A stretch of 64,000 bases of DNA from Doryteuthis pealeii (lineage: Eukaryota; Mollusca; Cephalopoda; Myopsida; Loliginidae): NCBI GenBank assembly GCA_023376005.1, contig CM042157.1, forward strand, positions 51,355,193-51,419,192, written 5' to 3'. The position numbers and the translations under genes were made by a program. The notes under the pieces were generated by a model. The model saw nothing but the letters and a program-made list of their open reading frames with translations, was not told the DNA's origin and made no database searches. Positions 20,705-30,924 of the stretch are shown in pieces. How positions within the stretch are numbered: position 1 is the first letter of the stretch; each line of letters opens with the position of its first letter.

Positions 20705-22483
20705 TTGGAAGAAGTAAAACAAAAGATATCGGCTATAGAAGGAAGACTCAAAAGATATCGAGAGAGAACTAAACAGTACAAACAAAATAGGACCTTCCAA
20801 AACAATGAAAAGAGATTTTATGAACAAATTAATGGAGCAAAAACAAACATTAGTGAACACCCAAATGCAACAGAAGCAGAACATTTCTGGAGTGATATAT
20901 TGATGAGGAAAGAACATAATAAGCAGTCAAAGTGGATAAGTGATATTAAGAATAAACTGATGGAAATTGAGGAAGGACCTGTTGCCAGTGTTCATGTAAT
21001 TACGCTTAAATCAATACTCAAGAAAGTAGCAAATTGGAAAACACCAGGCCATGATGGCATATATGGATTCTGGTTCAAAAAATTTACGACTATCCACAAA
21101 AGAATGGCCCAGCAACTGAACAGATGCCTACAAGAAACGGAAGTACCCGAATGGATGACAAAAGGAATAACTACATTAATCCAGAAAGACCCACAAAAAG
21201 GAAATGTCCCCAGCAATTATAGACCAATAACTTGTCTACCCATGATGTGGAAAATTCTAACTGCTGTTGTAAGAGAAGAAGTATACTTTTCACTCAATTG
21301 GCGGAAACTTCTCCCAGAAGAACAGAAAGGATGTCGCAAGGGAAAAAGAGGAACCCACGACTTACTCTATATAGACCAATACATTCTTAAAGAAGTCAAA
21401 AATAAACGGAAAAATATTGCAATGGCCTGGATCGATTACAGAAAAGCCTATGACATGGTCCCACATACCTGGATTTTAGAATGCCTAAAATGTATAAAAT
21501 TTCCAACAACATTATAAACTTCATTAAAAAAGCCATGGAAAACTGGCGAGTTCAATTAAAAGCTGGAAAACAATCCCTGGCAGAAGTAAAAATCCAAAGA
21601 GGTATCTTCCAAGGAGACTCATTATCACCACTACTCTTTATTATTGCAATGATGCCGCTAAACCATATACTGAAAAAATGTACCGGGGGATACAAATTTA
21701 GTAATTCACAAGAAAAGATAAACCACCTTATGAACATGGATGACATTAAAAATTTTTGCAAAAAATGAAAAAGAATTGGAGAGCCTAGTACAAACTATTA
21801 GAATATATAGCCAGGATATAGGGATGGAATTTGGAATCGAAAAATGTGCTATGCTTGTAATAAAAAGGGGTGAAAGAAAACTAATGAATGGAATACAACT
21901 ACCAAATCAGGAAACTATAAAATCTCTTGATGAAAATGAAAGCTACAAATACTTAGGAATTTTAGAAGCGGACAATATCATGCAAGCAGAAATGAAAGGA
22001 AAAGTTAAAAAAGAATATCTCAGGAGAACTAGAAAACTTCTAGAAACGAAACTTAACAGCAGAAATCTGATCAAAGGAATTAATACCTGGGCTGTCCCCA
22101 TTATAAGATACTCAGGACCATTCTTAAAATGGACAAAAGAAGAACTCAGACAGATAGACCAAAGGACGAGAAAATTAATGACCATGCACAAGGCTCTCCA
22201 CCCTAGAGATGATAGAGATAGATTGTATGTGTCAAGAAAGGAAGGGGGAAGAGGTCTTGCCAACATAGAGGAATGCGTAGAAACCACAATCCAACAACTT
22301 GAAGATTACACAAGGAAGAGCAAAGACAAATTACTTATGGCGGCCAACAATAGTAGAAACGGCAGATGGACAAACAGAAAAACGACAAAGACTAGAAAAC
22401 AAAAATGGGAAGAAAAACAATTATATGGACGCTTCAAACGACAAATAGAGAGGTTGCACATGAAAAGACTTGGACATGGTTAA
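20705..22483 (+). pseudogene. R4/Dong-type reverse transcriptase
   Basis: The RT begins near 20,980 after a coiled linker. Visible motifs are WKTPGHDGIYGFWFKKF, NYRPITCLPMMWKILTAV, a catalytic motif A with AWIDYRKAYDMVPHTWI (D), motif B FQGDSLSPLLFIIAM, and motif C MNMDDIKNF where the usual Tyr of YMDD is Asn. Frames shift at about 21,500 and in an A/T run just after the DD (about 21,755). The thumb follows with ESYKYLGILEADNI and WAVPIIRYSGPFLKW. This polymerase would copy its own RNA onto nicked TAA-repeat DNA. Frameshifts make this copy inactive. Confidence 0.85.
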
Positions 22484-23162
22484 GAAAGGGAAACCTCAAA
22501 AGAGAAACAGAATCACTTATAATTGCTGCACAAAATAATGCCATAAGGACAAACTACATCAAAGCGAAAATTGATAAGACCCAACAAAATAGTAAATGTA
22601 GACTTTGCGGTAATAGAGATGAGACTGTTAACCATATACTCTGCGAATGTAGCAAACTAGCACAACGAGAATACAAAACTAGACACGACTGGGTTGGGAA
22701 GGTGATCCACTGGGAATTATGCAAAAATTAAATTTTGACCACACAACAAAATGGTATATGCATAAACCAGAATCTGTTCTTGAGAACGAAACGCACAAAA
22801 TTCTCTGGGACTTTGAAATTAAAACGGATCACCTTATCCCAGCAAGAAGACCAGACCTAGTGTTGATTAACAAAAAAGAAAGAACTTGTCAACTGGTGGA
22901 TTTTGCAGTGCCAGCAGATCACAGGGTGAAGTTAAAGGAAAATGAAAAAATTGACAAATATCTGGACCTTGCCAGAGAACTGAAAAAGTTATGGAATATG
23001 AAAGTGAAAGTGATACCAATTGTAGTTGGTGCACTTGGAACAGTCCCAAAAGGATTAGAAAAGGGCTTGGAAAGTTTGGATATCAGAGGAAGGATTGAAA
23101 CCATTCAGAACACTGCACTGCTGCAATCTGCCAGAATACTCAGAAGAGTCCTGGAGACCTGA
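22405..23162 (+). pseudogene. R4/Dong-type zinc knuckle and restriction-like endonuclease
   Basis: CRLCGNRDETVNHILCEC is a C-C-H-C zinc motif that precedes the endonuclease in RLE-type LINEs. After a frame change at about 22,730 comes ARRPDLVLINKKERTCQLVDFAVPAD, which contains the R-P-D and downstream Asp of the PD-(D/E)XK nuclease core. The protein ends with RILRRVLET at 23,162. Together these nick the target strand. Residues look intact; only the frame junctions are broken. Confidence 0.85.
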
Positions 23163-23232
23163 GGAGACTTGCTGTCACTCAGACTCCAGTGAAAGACCAT
23201 CAGCTAACACTGATGTGAAAACTCAAAAGGAG

Positions 23233-23234
23233 TA

Positions 23235-23283
<49 letters not shown>
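23233..23283. repeat. (TAA)n array 3
   Basis: About 17 TAA units forming the 3' border of the near-full-length element and the 5' border of the next truncated copy. Confidence 0.95.
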
Positions 23284-23285
<2 letters not shown>

Positions 23286-24420
23286 GAAAATTATTAGTAC
23301 CTGGCAATATTGGAAGTAAACACAATCAATCAAACAGAAGCAACAGAAAAAGAGTACCCTATAAAACAAGAAACTTATGAAACCAAACTCTGCAACACCT
23401 GGGCAGCCTCTTTGTAAGATACTCTGGACTATAATGAAGAAGAAAGGAAATCAGACAAATGGACAAGGGAATTGATGACTATGCACAAGAGAGATGACAT
23501 AGAGAGACTATGTGTCAAGAAAAGAAGATGGAAAAGGACTTGCCAGTATTGAGGATTGCGTGGAAGCAATAATTTAAGAACTGGAGAAATACACAAAAAG
23601 AGTAAATTAAGAGAAATAAAAGCAGTAAAACAACAAAATCTAGAAAAACAAATAGAAGAAAAACAACTACATGGATATTTCGAACGACAAACAGGGTAAA
23701 ATGCACACCAGATAACCTGAAAATAGTTATTTATAATTATTTATATGATATTTATAATTATTTATATGATATTTATAATGACTGAATCAATTTTAATAGC
23801 AGTACAAAATAATGTCATAAGGATCAATGGCATCAAAGAGAAAATAGATAATACGCAACAGAATAACAAGTGTAGATTGTGTGGAGACAGAAACAAAACG
23901 GTTAATAACATAATAAGTGAATGCGTTAAGCTGGCACAAAAGGAGTACAAGACTAGCTACTACTGTGATCTACAGGGAATTATGCAAGAGATTAAATTTA
24001 GACCATATTACAAAATGCATAAATCAGAATTTTTCCTAGAAATTCTTTGGAATTTTGAGATAAAGAACGGATCACCCAATCATGGCCAAAATGTCAGACC
24101 AAACGTAAATTTAAAAAAAGAAAGAACTTGTCATCTGGTGAATTTTGCTGAATAGGAAAATGAAAGAAAGCGAAAAGATAGACAAATACTTGGATCTTGC
24201 CTGAGATGAATGAAGATGAGACTGATACCGATTATTGTTGGTGTGCTAGGAACAGTCCCCGTGGACTTGGAAAGGAGACTGGAAGAATTGGAAATCAGAT
24301 GATGGACCGAGGCCATCCAGACAACAGCATTCTTAAGATCAGTTAGAATACTCAGAAGAGTATTGGAGATCTGAGAAGACTCCAGTAAAAGACCACCAGC
24401 TAACGTTGGAGTGAAAAGAA
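23284..24420 (+). mobile_element. 5'-truncated R4/Dong-type LINE copy 3
   Basis: Starts directly after a TAA array and follows the thumb region, zinc knuckle (CRLCGDRNKTVNNIISEC; the His is Asn) and endonuclease fragment (ERTCHLVNFAE) of the neighbour, with many stops. It ends at about 24,420 with a GTTGGAGTGAAAAG tail resembling the other copies' 3' end. It contains a small duplicated ATTTATATGATATTTATA tract at about 23,730-23,780. Confidence 0.8.
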
Positions 24421-24429
24421 TTACCAAAT

Positions 24430-24800
24430 CATAAAAATATGAGAACACTTGGAAAAAATATAAATATAAATATTTGGAAATATTGGAAGCAGACACTATC
24501 AAACAGAGGTGATAGAAAAAGTAAGAAAAGAGTACCCCAGAAGAACAAGAAAACGTCTTGAAACCCAGAAATACAGAAGAAATCTTGTCAAGTTAATAAA
24601 TATCTCGACTGTTCCCCATTCTAAGATACTCTAGATCATTCTTAAAATTTTCAAGCGAGTAACTTCGACAGATATGACCAAAAGACAACGAGATTGATGT
24701 CGATGCTCAAGGCATTACATTCGAGAGATGACATAGACAGACTATATGTGTCAAGAAAAGGAGGAAGAGGTTTCACCAACATTGGGGATTGCGTAGACGC
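24430..24800 (+). mobile_element. Truncated R4/Dong-type LINE copy 4
   Basis: Translations match the RT thumb only (KYWKQT, then LMSMLKALHSRDDIDRLYVSRKGGRGFTNIGDCVD) with frame breaks; the 3' half is missing. It adjoins a short Penelope-like remnant into which element B inserted at 24,820. Confidence 0.7.
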
Positions 24801-24820
24801 ACAAGCACCCCTAACATCTC
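24801..24820 (+). mobile_element. Left piece of Penelope-like fragment, with target duplication
   Basis: The last bases before the LTR continue in frame with the GIY-YIG fragment at 29,381 once element B is removed. The final five bases ATCTC (24,816-24,820) are repeated after the right LTR (29,376-29,380) and are the insertion's target duplication. Confidence 0.5.
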
Positions 24821-24947
24821 TGTTGTATCTTTCCAAGGGAAATAACTCCTTTAGCTTTTGTTTAAGGGTTAGTTTCCGGTACAGTGTTTTCCAAAATAAA
24901 GCTGTTGATTATTTTACTCCCGTGTTCAGGATTATTTAAACACAATA
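24821..24947 (+). repeat. Element B left LTR (127 bp)
   Basis: Starts TGTTGTATCT and ends at CACAATA. It is the same length as the right copy at 29,249-29,375, with five differences by eye (about 96% identity). A primer-binding-site-like TGGCGACGAGG begins at 24,951. Such short LTRs are typical of Mag-type Gypsy elements. Confidence 0.9.
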
Positions 24948-25082
24948 ATATGGCGACGAGGTAGTTCAACCTGAATTAATTTCAAGTTCCAACCTCATCT
25001 ACAAGCTAAACAAAACAGGTTTGGATTCCCGAAACCTCTCAACACACACAAATTTTCAAAATAAAACAAAACAAAAATCACG

Positions 25083-25957
25083 ATGTCATTGTTACCCGAT
25101 TTTGAAAAATTCAACGTTCACGGAGAAGAAAATACAGCTGGAACTAGATGGAAAAAATGGATTTCCAGACTGGATAATCTATTTATAGCACTGGACATCA
25201 CGTCGGACAGCAGGAAAAAAGCAATACTCCTACATTACGGAGGAAATGATATAAACGAAATCTACAACACCATGACAGATGAACAAAAAGGCACCAATTC
25301 TATGACGGAAGGAGACAACCCAACTCCGAATAAATATGAAGTGTTAAAACAATCATTCAACAATCAGTTCATACCCAAACAGAACGCGGTATACGAAACT
25401 TTCAGATTTCGCCAACTAAAACAAAAGGATGGAGAGAGAGCATGGACTCGTACCACGTTCGGTTACGCACTGCCGCAGTAAACTGCGGATTTCACAATAA
25501 AGAAAATAAAATTCTCGGACAAATAATCCTAGGATGCACTTCACAAGGACTTCGAAGGAAAGTCCTGAAAGACAATTTAACTCTCACGCAGTTACTTGCT
25601 CGTGGCATTGAACTAGCCGAAATCCGCGCTGCGTCAATAGAAACAAACACAGCTAACACAGAAAATGCATACGCTATCCAAGGCCAAAATAGACGGTCAG
25701 GAAGCTCAGAGTTAAATCAACACAGGCCTTACTGTCCAGAATGTCACCATAGTAGCCAAAATGATTCGCATTCAAAACACAGAAACCCAAAAGAAAATTT
25801 TTCTCAAGCTCGGAAAAAAAACACACCAGACAATGCATTTTTTGCAATACTCCACAATACCACCCCAGAGCAATCTGCCCAGCAAGTGGACAAACATGTG
25901 GAAAATGTGGGAAAATTGGTCATTCTGCCCAGGCATGTTTGTCTGACTCTAAGGTAA
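25083..25957 (+). pseudogene. Element B Gag with frameshift
   Basis: The first ATG at 25,083 (MSLLPDFEKFNVHG) starts a Mag-type Gag with WKKWISRLDNLFIALDI and KQSFNNQFIPKQNAVYETFRFRQLKQ, then shifts frame near 25,440 (TAA at 25,479). It continues in the next frame with ILGQIILGCTSQGLRRKVLK and ARGIELAEIRAASIE. A zinc knuckle, CGKCGKIGHSAQAC, is encoded at about 25,893-25,935 in the first frame again. Gag would form the RNA-packaging particle. Confidence 0.8.
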
Positions 25958-26002
25958 GATAGGTCCAGTTTTCACCTTCACCTGATCTCTCTCAATCTGA
26001 CA

Positions 26003-26596
26003 ATGAATCCCTGTTCCAAATCAACATTCTCGCAACGCAATCACCCCCGAATAACTTTACCCAGGACTACAGCATCCATCAACAAAAAAAAAATTGAATT
26101 CATAATTGATACAGGTGCCTCTGTAAATATTTTGGGAAAATCTGCATATGAATCACTAGGCCGTATGGTGCCCCTACGCAAATGGCCTGTACCCAAAATC
26201 TACGCGTTCAGCTCAAGTAGTCCTCTCCCCGTTCGTGGATTTTTCCAAACAAAAATCAGCCACAAATCACAAACAGTCAATGCAGTCTTTTATGTACTAC
26301 ACACAAATGGATGTGCCAACCTGATGAGCAGTAAAACAGCCCAACAATTAAACCTAATCCATTTCTCCCTACGGACAGGCCCGACAGACATACCTGACCA
26401 GTTCTCACACTTATTTGATGGTAAAATGGGCCGCATCAAGAATGGTAAGGTCACCCTCCACATTGATAAGTCTGTAACACCGGTTGCTCAAATTCATCGT
26501 CGGGTCCCCTTCCATGTCCGCAAAGATGTAGAAAATGAGCTAGACAAACTAGAGAGATTGGATATCATCGAAAAAGTCGAAGGTCCAACACCATGA
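26003..26596 (+). pseudogene. Element B protease and start of RT, ended by TGA
   Basis: The protease shows IEFIIDTGASVNIL (catalytic D-T-G) and a distal hydrophobic block (CANLMSSKTAQQLNLI), followed by the RT lead-in VAQIHRRVPFHVRKDVENELDKLERLDIIEKVEGPTP. The frame stops at TGA 26,594, where relatives have Trp (TGG), and continues beyond in the same frame. It is a single-base lesion. Confidence 0.85.
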
Positions 26597-28567
26597 GTCA
26601 GCCCCATAGTCACTGTCTCTAAAACAAATGGAGTACGTCTCTGCATAGACATACGGGAAGCTAACCGTGCAATCAAGCGAGTAAAACATCCGATGCCGAC
26701 CATTGACGACTTGATAGCAGACTTAAACGGTGCAGCAGTCTTTAGCAAGCTAGACATGAAAAACGCATACCATCAGTTAGAATTGGATGAGGCAAGCAGG
26801 TACATCACCACATTCACCACCCATGTAGGCCTCAGAAGGTACAAAAGACTACTATTCGGAGTCAATGCAGCCGCTGAGATATTCCAAAACACAATATCGG
26901 AACTTCTAAGGGATATCTCAGGAGTGAAAAACCTCTCTGACGATATCATTGTCTATGGAAAAAATCAAGCTGAGCTCGACATAAGCTTAGAACGCACCTT
27001 GAAGAGACTCGATGAGAATGGGGCAAAACTCAACAGAGAAAAATGCCTCTTCTCAGTTGAGAAACTAAAATTCTATGGACACGTATTCGGAGAGGCTGGA
27101 ATTTCCCCAGACTCAGTGAAAATCCAAGCCATCAGTGACTCTGCCCCACCAACGTCAGTGAGTGAGATCCGGTCATTCCTGGACATGACACAGTATGTTG
27201 ACAGATTCATCCCAAAGTATGCCACAATCACAGAGCCTTGGAGAAACCTGACAAAAAAATCTGCAACATGGAAGTGGGGAACTCATGAACAGAATGCCTT
27301 CCAGAAACTAAAAGAGGCACTCACCAGCAGCAAAGTAATGTCATACTTCAAGCCCCACAAACCAACAGAAATTCTGGTGAATGCCAGCCCAGTTGGACTA
27401 GGAGCAATCCTCATGCAGGAAAACCGCCCAATTTGCTACGCAAGTCGAGCTCTCACTGAAACCGAACAGAAATATTCCCAGACTGACAGAGAATATCTTG
27501 CAGTGGTATATGGAGTTGAGCACTTTCATCTCTATCTATTTGGAGCACATTTCACTGTCATTACAGACCACAGACCACTCATTGGGATAATGAACAGCAG
27601 AAAACCAACCACAGCCAGGTTAGAGAGATGGCGTCTACGCTTGATGCCATACAGCATGGACCTGATATACAGACCTGGACGTGATGAAAATAATCCTGCT
27701 GACTATATTAGCAGACATCCCCACGAAATACCCAGGCACAACAATGCAGGAGAAGCCTATATTGCCTTCATTGCAGAAAATGCAATACCAAAATCCCTTA
27801 CCCTGAGAGAAGTAACAGTGGCTACTGAAAAGGACCAACAACTCCAGAAGGTAATGAAAGCAATACAAACTGGCCGTTGGATGGATCCAGAAACAAAAGA
27901 CTTCCACAGATTCAAGGATGAACTCTCAATATACGATGGGCTCATCCTTAGACAAAATCGCATAATCATACCCACAACTGTACGACAGAAGACTATAGGC
28001 ATCGCCCACCAAGCTCACCAGGGCATTGTCAAAACAAAACAATGTATTAGAGAAAAGGTGTGGTTTCCGGGAATTGACAGATATGTAGAAGAGACTATAA
28101 AATCCTGCATACCATGCCAAGCATCCCACCCTGGTCACAGTCCACGTGAACCTCTACAACCCACACCACTACCACTGGAACCATGGAGTTCCCTCGCCAT
28201 TGATTTTGCTGGCCCGTTTCCCTCAGGTGACTACTTACTTGTAGTCATAGATGAATACAGCAGGTTCCCTGAGGTGGAAATAATCTCATCTACCTCAACA
28301 AGAACAGTCCTGCCCAAACTAGAAGCCATCTTCTCACGGCAGGGTCTTCCAGACTCAATCAAAACAGATAATGGGCCCCCTTTCAATGGAGAAGAGTTCT
28401 CCAATTCCATGCGTGAGCTTGGAATACAACACAAAAAGATAACACCCCTTTGGCCAGAAGCAAATGGAGAGGTGGAACGCTTTATGGCCACCCTCAACAA
28501 AAACATTCGATCATGCATTGCTGAGGGCACACACACATGGAAGTCTCAACTACCTACATTTCTTTAG
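26597..28567 (+). pseudogene. Element B reverse transcriptase, RNase H and integrase
   Basis: An open frame of 624 codons from the ATG at 26,693 continues the RT that starts at 26,597. RT: LCIDIREANRAIKRVKHPMPTID, FSKLDMKNAYHQLELDE (first Asp), LLFGVNAAAEIFQ, and NLSDDIIVYG at the active site. RNase H: VNASPVGLGAILMQ (first Asp is Asn), LTETEQKYSQTDREYLAVVYGVEHFHLYLFG, and FTVITDHRPLI. Integrase: HQAHQGIVKTKQCIREKVWFPGIDRYVEETIKSCIPCQ zinc domain, core with AIDFAGPFPSGDYLLVVIDEYSRFPEVE, IKTDNGPPFNGEEF and EANGEVERFMATL (D-D-E). A TAG at 28,565 ends it before the tail. Confidence 0.9.
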
Positions 28568-29174
28568 ATGTACAGAGGCACTCCTCATACTTCCACAAAA
28601 ATTTCTCCTTTTGAGGCACTCACAGGCAGAAGGATGAAAGTTGGCCTACCTATCCTACCTCCAACCCTAAACCACCCACAAGACAACATACACAAAAAAT
28701 TGCTGAAAATGACTATATAAGCAAACAGAAGATGTGTGAGTATACTGACAAGAAAAGGAAGACCCGTCCCTCAACACTTCAACCTGGCAACTTTGTTCTA
28801 GTCAAACAACACCACCATTCTCCCCTCTGCCTTACATAATCACTCAAAAGAAAGGCAGTATGATAACAGCACAACGTGGCCAGAACAATATAACACGTAA
28901 CTCACCCCAGTTTAAACCCATAAGAGGTTTGTCACCTGTTCGCTCTGAAGGAGAATATGAAAATGATGGAACTGATCTTGAAAGGCATCACCGTCCAGCC
29001 CACATACCAGATACAACTGAAATCTACACTGATGCTATACCCACATCACCATTTCCCACCCCTGTGGCTGGCTCAGAGATTTCACCACACATGACCCCTG
29101 AGACTCCTAGATTATACTCCAGACCACAACGTCAAAGACACCCCCCTGTTCACCTAAAAGACTATGAAACATAA
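28568..29174 (+). pseudogene. Element B integrase C-terminal tail
   Basis: After the TAG the frame carries on with MYRGTPHTSTKISPFEALTGRRM, the usual end of a Mag integrase core, to a stop near 28,720. Later fragments include RKGRPVPQHFNLATLF and, in the last ORF, a Pro/Thr-rich tail with LYSRPQRQRHPPVHLKDYE. This is the chromosome-end-type tail of such elements, degenerated. Confidence 0.7.
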
Positions 29175-29248
29175 TGCGACATTACGCAAATTACCTCTTA
29201 AAATAAAACATTTTTTAATTCATATCCTTATCCAAAGTATGGGAGGAT

Positions 29249-29375
29249 TGTTGTATCTGTCCAAGGGAAATAATTCCTTTAGCTTTTGTTTAAGGGTTAT
29301 TTTCCGGCACAGTGTTTTCCAAAATAAAGCTGTTGATTATTTTACTCCCGTGTTCAGGATTATTTAATCACAATA
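29249..29375 (+). repeat. Element B right LTR (127 bp)
   Basis: Begins TGTTGTATCT after a purine-rich ATGGGAGGA tract, which would serve as second-strand primer. Ends at CACAATA; target duplication ATCTC follows at 29,376-29,380. Confidence 0.9.
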
Positions 29376-29560
29376 ATCTCCAACACCATTCTATGCAACA
29401 ACTGCGACAAAAGCAACATCGGTGAAACCCTACGAAGCCTTGAGCATAAAAGATGGATAAAGACAAATGACACTTAAAATGCCCTATTCACACACATAAA
29501 CTTCTATCACACATTCAACTTCAGCCACGAGTTGCTGCTTAAAACCCATATAGGTAGGTT
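29376..29560 (+). pseudogene. Penelope-like GIY-YIG endonuclease fragment
   Basis: Translation gives NTILCNNCDKSNIGETLRSLEHK, then after one TAA, NALFTHINFYHTFNFS. This fits the GIY-YIG endonuclease tail of Penelope-like retroelements (C-x2-C, IGET-RSL, later ALF-HI). Only about 180 bases survive; element B inserted in its middle. Confidence is limited by the fragment length. Confidence 0.6.
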
Positions 29561-30583
29561 TCCCAAGGCGAAAAAGATGACTTTTAACTTGTAATAAAAG
29601 CGGTGGGCATTATTTTTATGCGGAAATATGTATAAAATCATGAGAAACATTCTGTAACTTTTCTGGGTTTACGTTTTCTCATCTTAATTAATAATATGTA
29701 TTTTAATCCACAAATTAGATGCTAAAATTTTAGTTTGCTGCGTACAACGAAGTAGCCAATCAGAATACATCTTTCATTGACTGCTGATAAATTAACCAAT
29801 CACGATCACCGTAGCATGAGTTGTAAATCAACATAGCTGCTTCCAGCAAGATGTAAACAAAAAATTAAGACGTGTTTTATTTGCATGTTTCCGTCTTAAA
29901 AGTGCCAAGTTAAATCTTTTTCAGATAATACATGGATACACTTTCTAGAATATGTCTCAAAATGGAAATTTTTACAAGGTCCCCCAACAAAGATTGCGAA
30001 AAAATTCTGCGCATCAAACTTTTTTGTTACCTAAAAATCGGCTGCTAATGTCTGCTTTTGTTTTTTGTTTTTTAAACGAATTAAAATTAATTAAATCGAT
30101 TATTTAAGGTCAAACTTTTATCTAAATCGATAAATAGTAACATAATGACCATCAACATAAAAGCAAAATAATATTACACATTCAATTAATTTTTAACAAA
30201 TTTAAAAGGTTTTTTTTTGGTCAATTTAGATGGCGTTCGTGTATCTGAAAATCAAGTTAAACTTGCAAATAGTCGGGGTTTTTTCATTTTGTTTTTAGTC
30301 TGCAGGTTTTACTTTTAATACATTTTTACTTGTTAAAAAATGCTTATTTATTTGCTATTTATTATTTAATGAATAAAGCAAATGCTTATTTTTTAAGTTT
30401 AATATTGTTGTAAAAATGTACCAGCTTTATTTCTTTGTGTTCATTTTGGAAAACTATATATTTTCTTTCATTTTGTTTCTTATTTAAAATTTAAATTCAT
30501 GATTTAGAGATAGTTATTCCTTTCATTTTTCTTGTTTAATATTTACCAAATTTTTCGAACAGATATCTCTTGCTAGTTGTTAG
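29561..30583. other. AT-rich gap with a repeat shared with 51 kb
   Basis: No gene. The block at about 30,030-30,210 (CGGCTGCTA, then a TTTAAACGAATTAAAATTAA motif and TTTAAGGTCAAACTTTTATC) matches, reversed, 51,430-51,240 and, forward, 50,775-50,930. It is part of a dispersed non-coding repeat. Confidence 0.6.
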
Positions 30584-30704
30584 TGTTACATTATTTGGGG
30601 TTATCCACAAAGGATGCCTTCAGATTAAGAAGTCGGAAACAGGAGCGCGTTTATTCATTGCTGACGGGGGCGGAAGTACAAAGATTAAGAGGCGGACAAT
30701 TAGG
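30584..30704 (-). repeat. Element C 3' LTR (partial match)
   Basis: Nearly identical to 36,133-36,248 (one clear C/A change and T/C changes at the start) over 121 bases, then unrelated sequence follows (AGGGTTTAGTTAAGGG...). Either the LTR is truncated here or the remainder was replaced. Confidence 0.8.
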
Positions 30705-30924
30705 GTTTAGTTAAGGGTTTGTCCAAGGGACTTAACTAATACTTAACTAATACAACATATCCCTTTCTTAATTAAGAATGGGCTTTTTTACTTTCATATG
30801 TATTTACTCATAACATTTTTAAAAATCTTTATTTGTGAATATTTTTAAAAAAAATTCTTTTTTCAGGGGAAAGCTAGAATAGTCTCTTATAAGTAAATTA
30901 AAAAAAGTTTTTAGTGGGGAGGTT

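Larger units (their letters stand above)
19545..23232 (+). mobile_element. Near-full-length R4/Dong-type LINE in a TAA microsatellite
   Basis: A single plus-strand element lies between (TAA)n arrays at 19,490-19,544 and 23,233-23,283. Its order is N-terminal Myb/SANT-like region, reverse transcriptase, C-terminal zinc knuckle and a restriction-like PD-(D/E)XK endonuclease, the layout of R2/R4/NeSL-group LINEs. Known Dong elements (R4 clade) insert in TAA repeats, and this one fits. The clade call is inference from domain order plus target. The reading frame is interrupted in at least five places, so this copy is probably dead, but damage is light enough that the family may have active members. 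Confidence 0.85.
24821..29375 (+). mobile_element. Mag-type Ty3/Gypsy retrotransposon (element B), nearly complete
   Basis: 4,555 bp with paired 127-bp LTRs, an ATCTC (or TCTC) target duplication, a primer-binding site, and Gag, protease, RT, RNase H and integrase in order. Only a few lesions are seen: a frameshift in Gag near 25,440, a TGA at 26,594-26,596 in the protease-RT join, and a TAG at 28,565 in integrase. The YVDD box is replaced by a S-D-D variant, common in this lineage. The 96% LTR identity means it is a moderately old insertion. Autonomous relatives probably exist in the genome. Confidence 0.9.
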
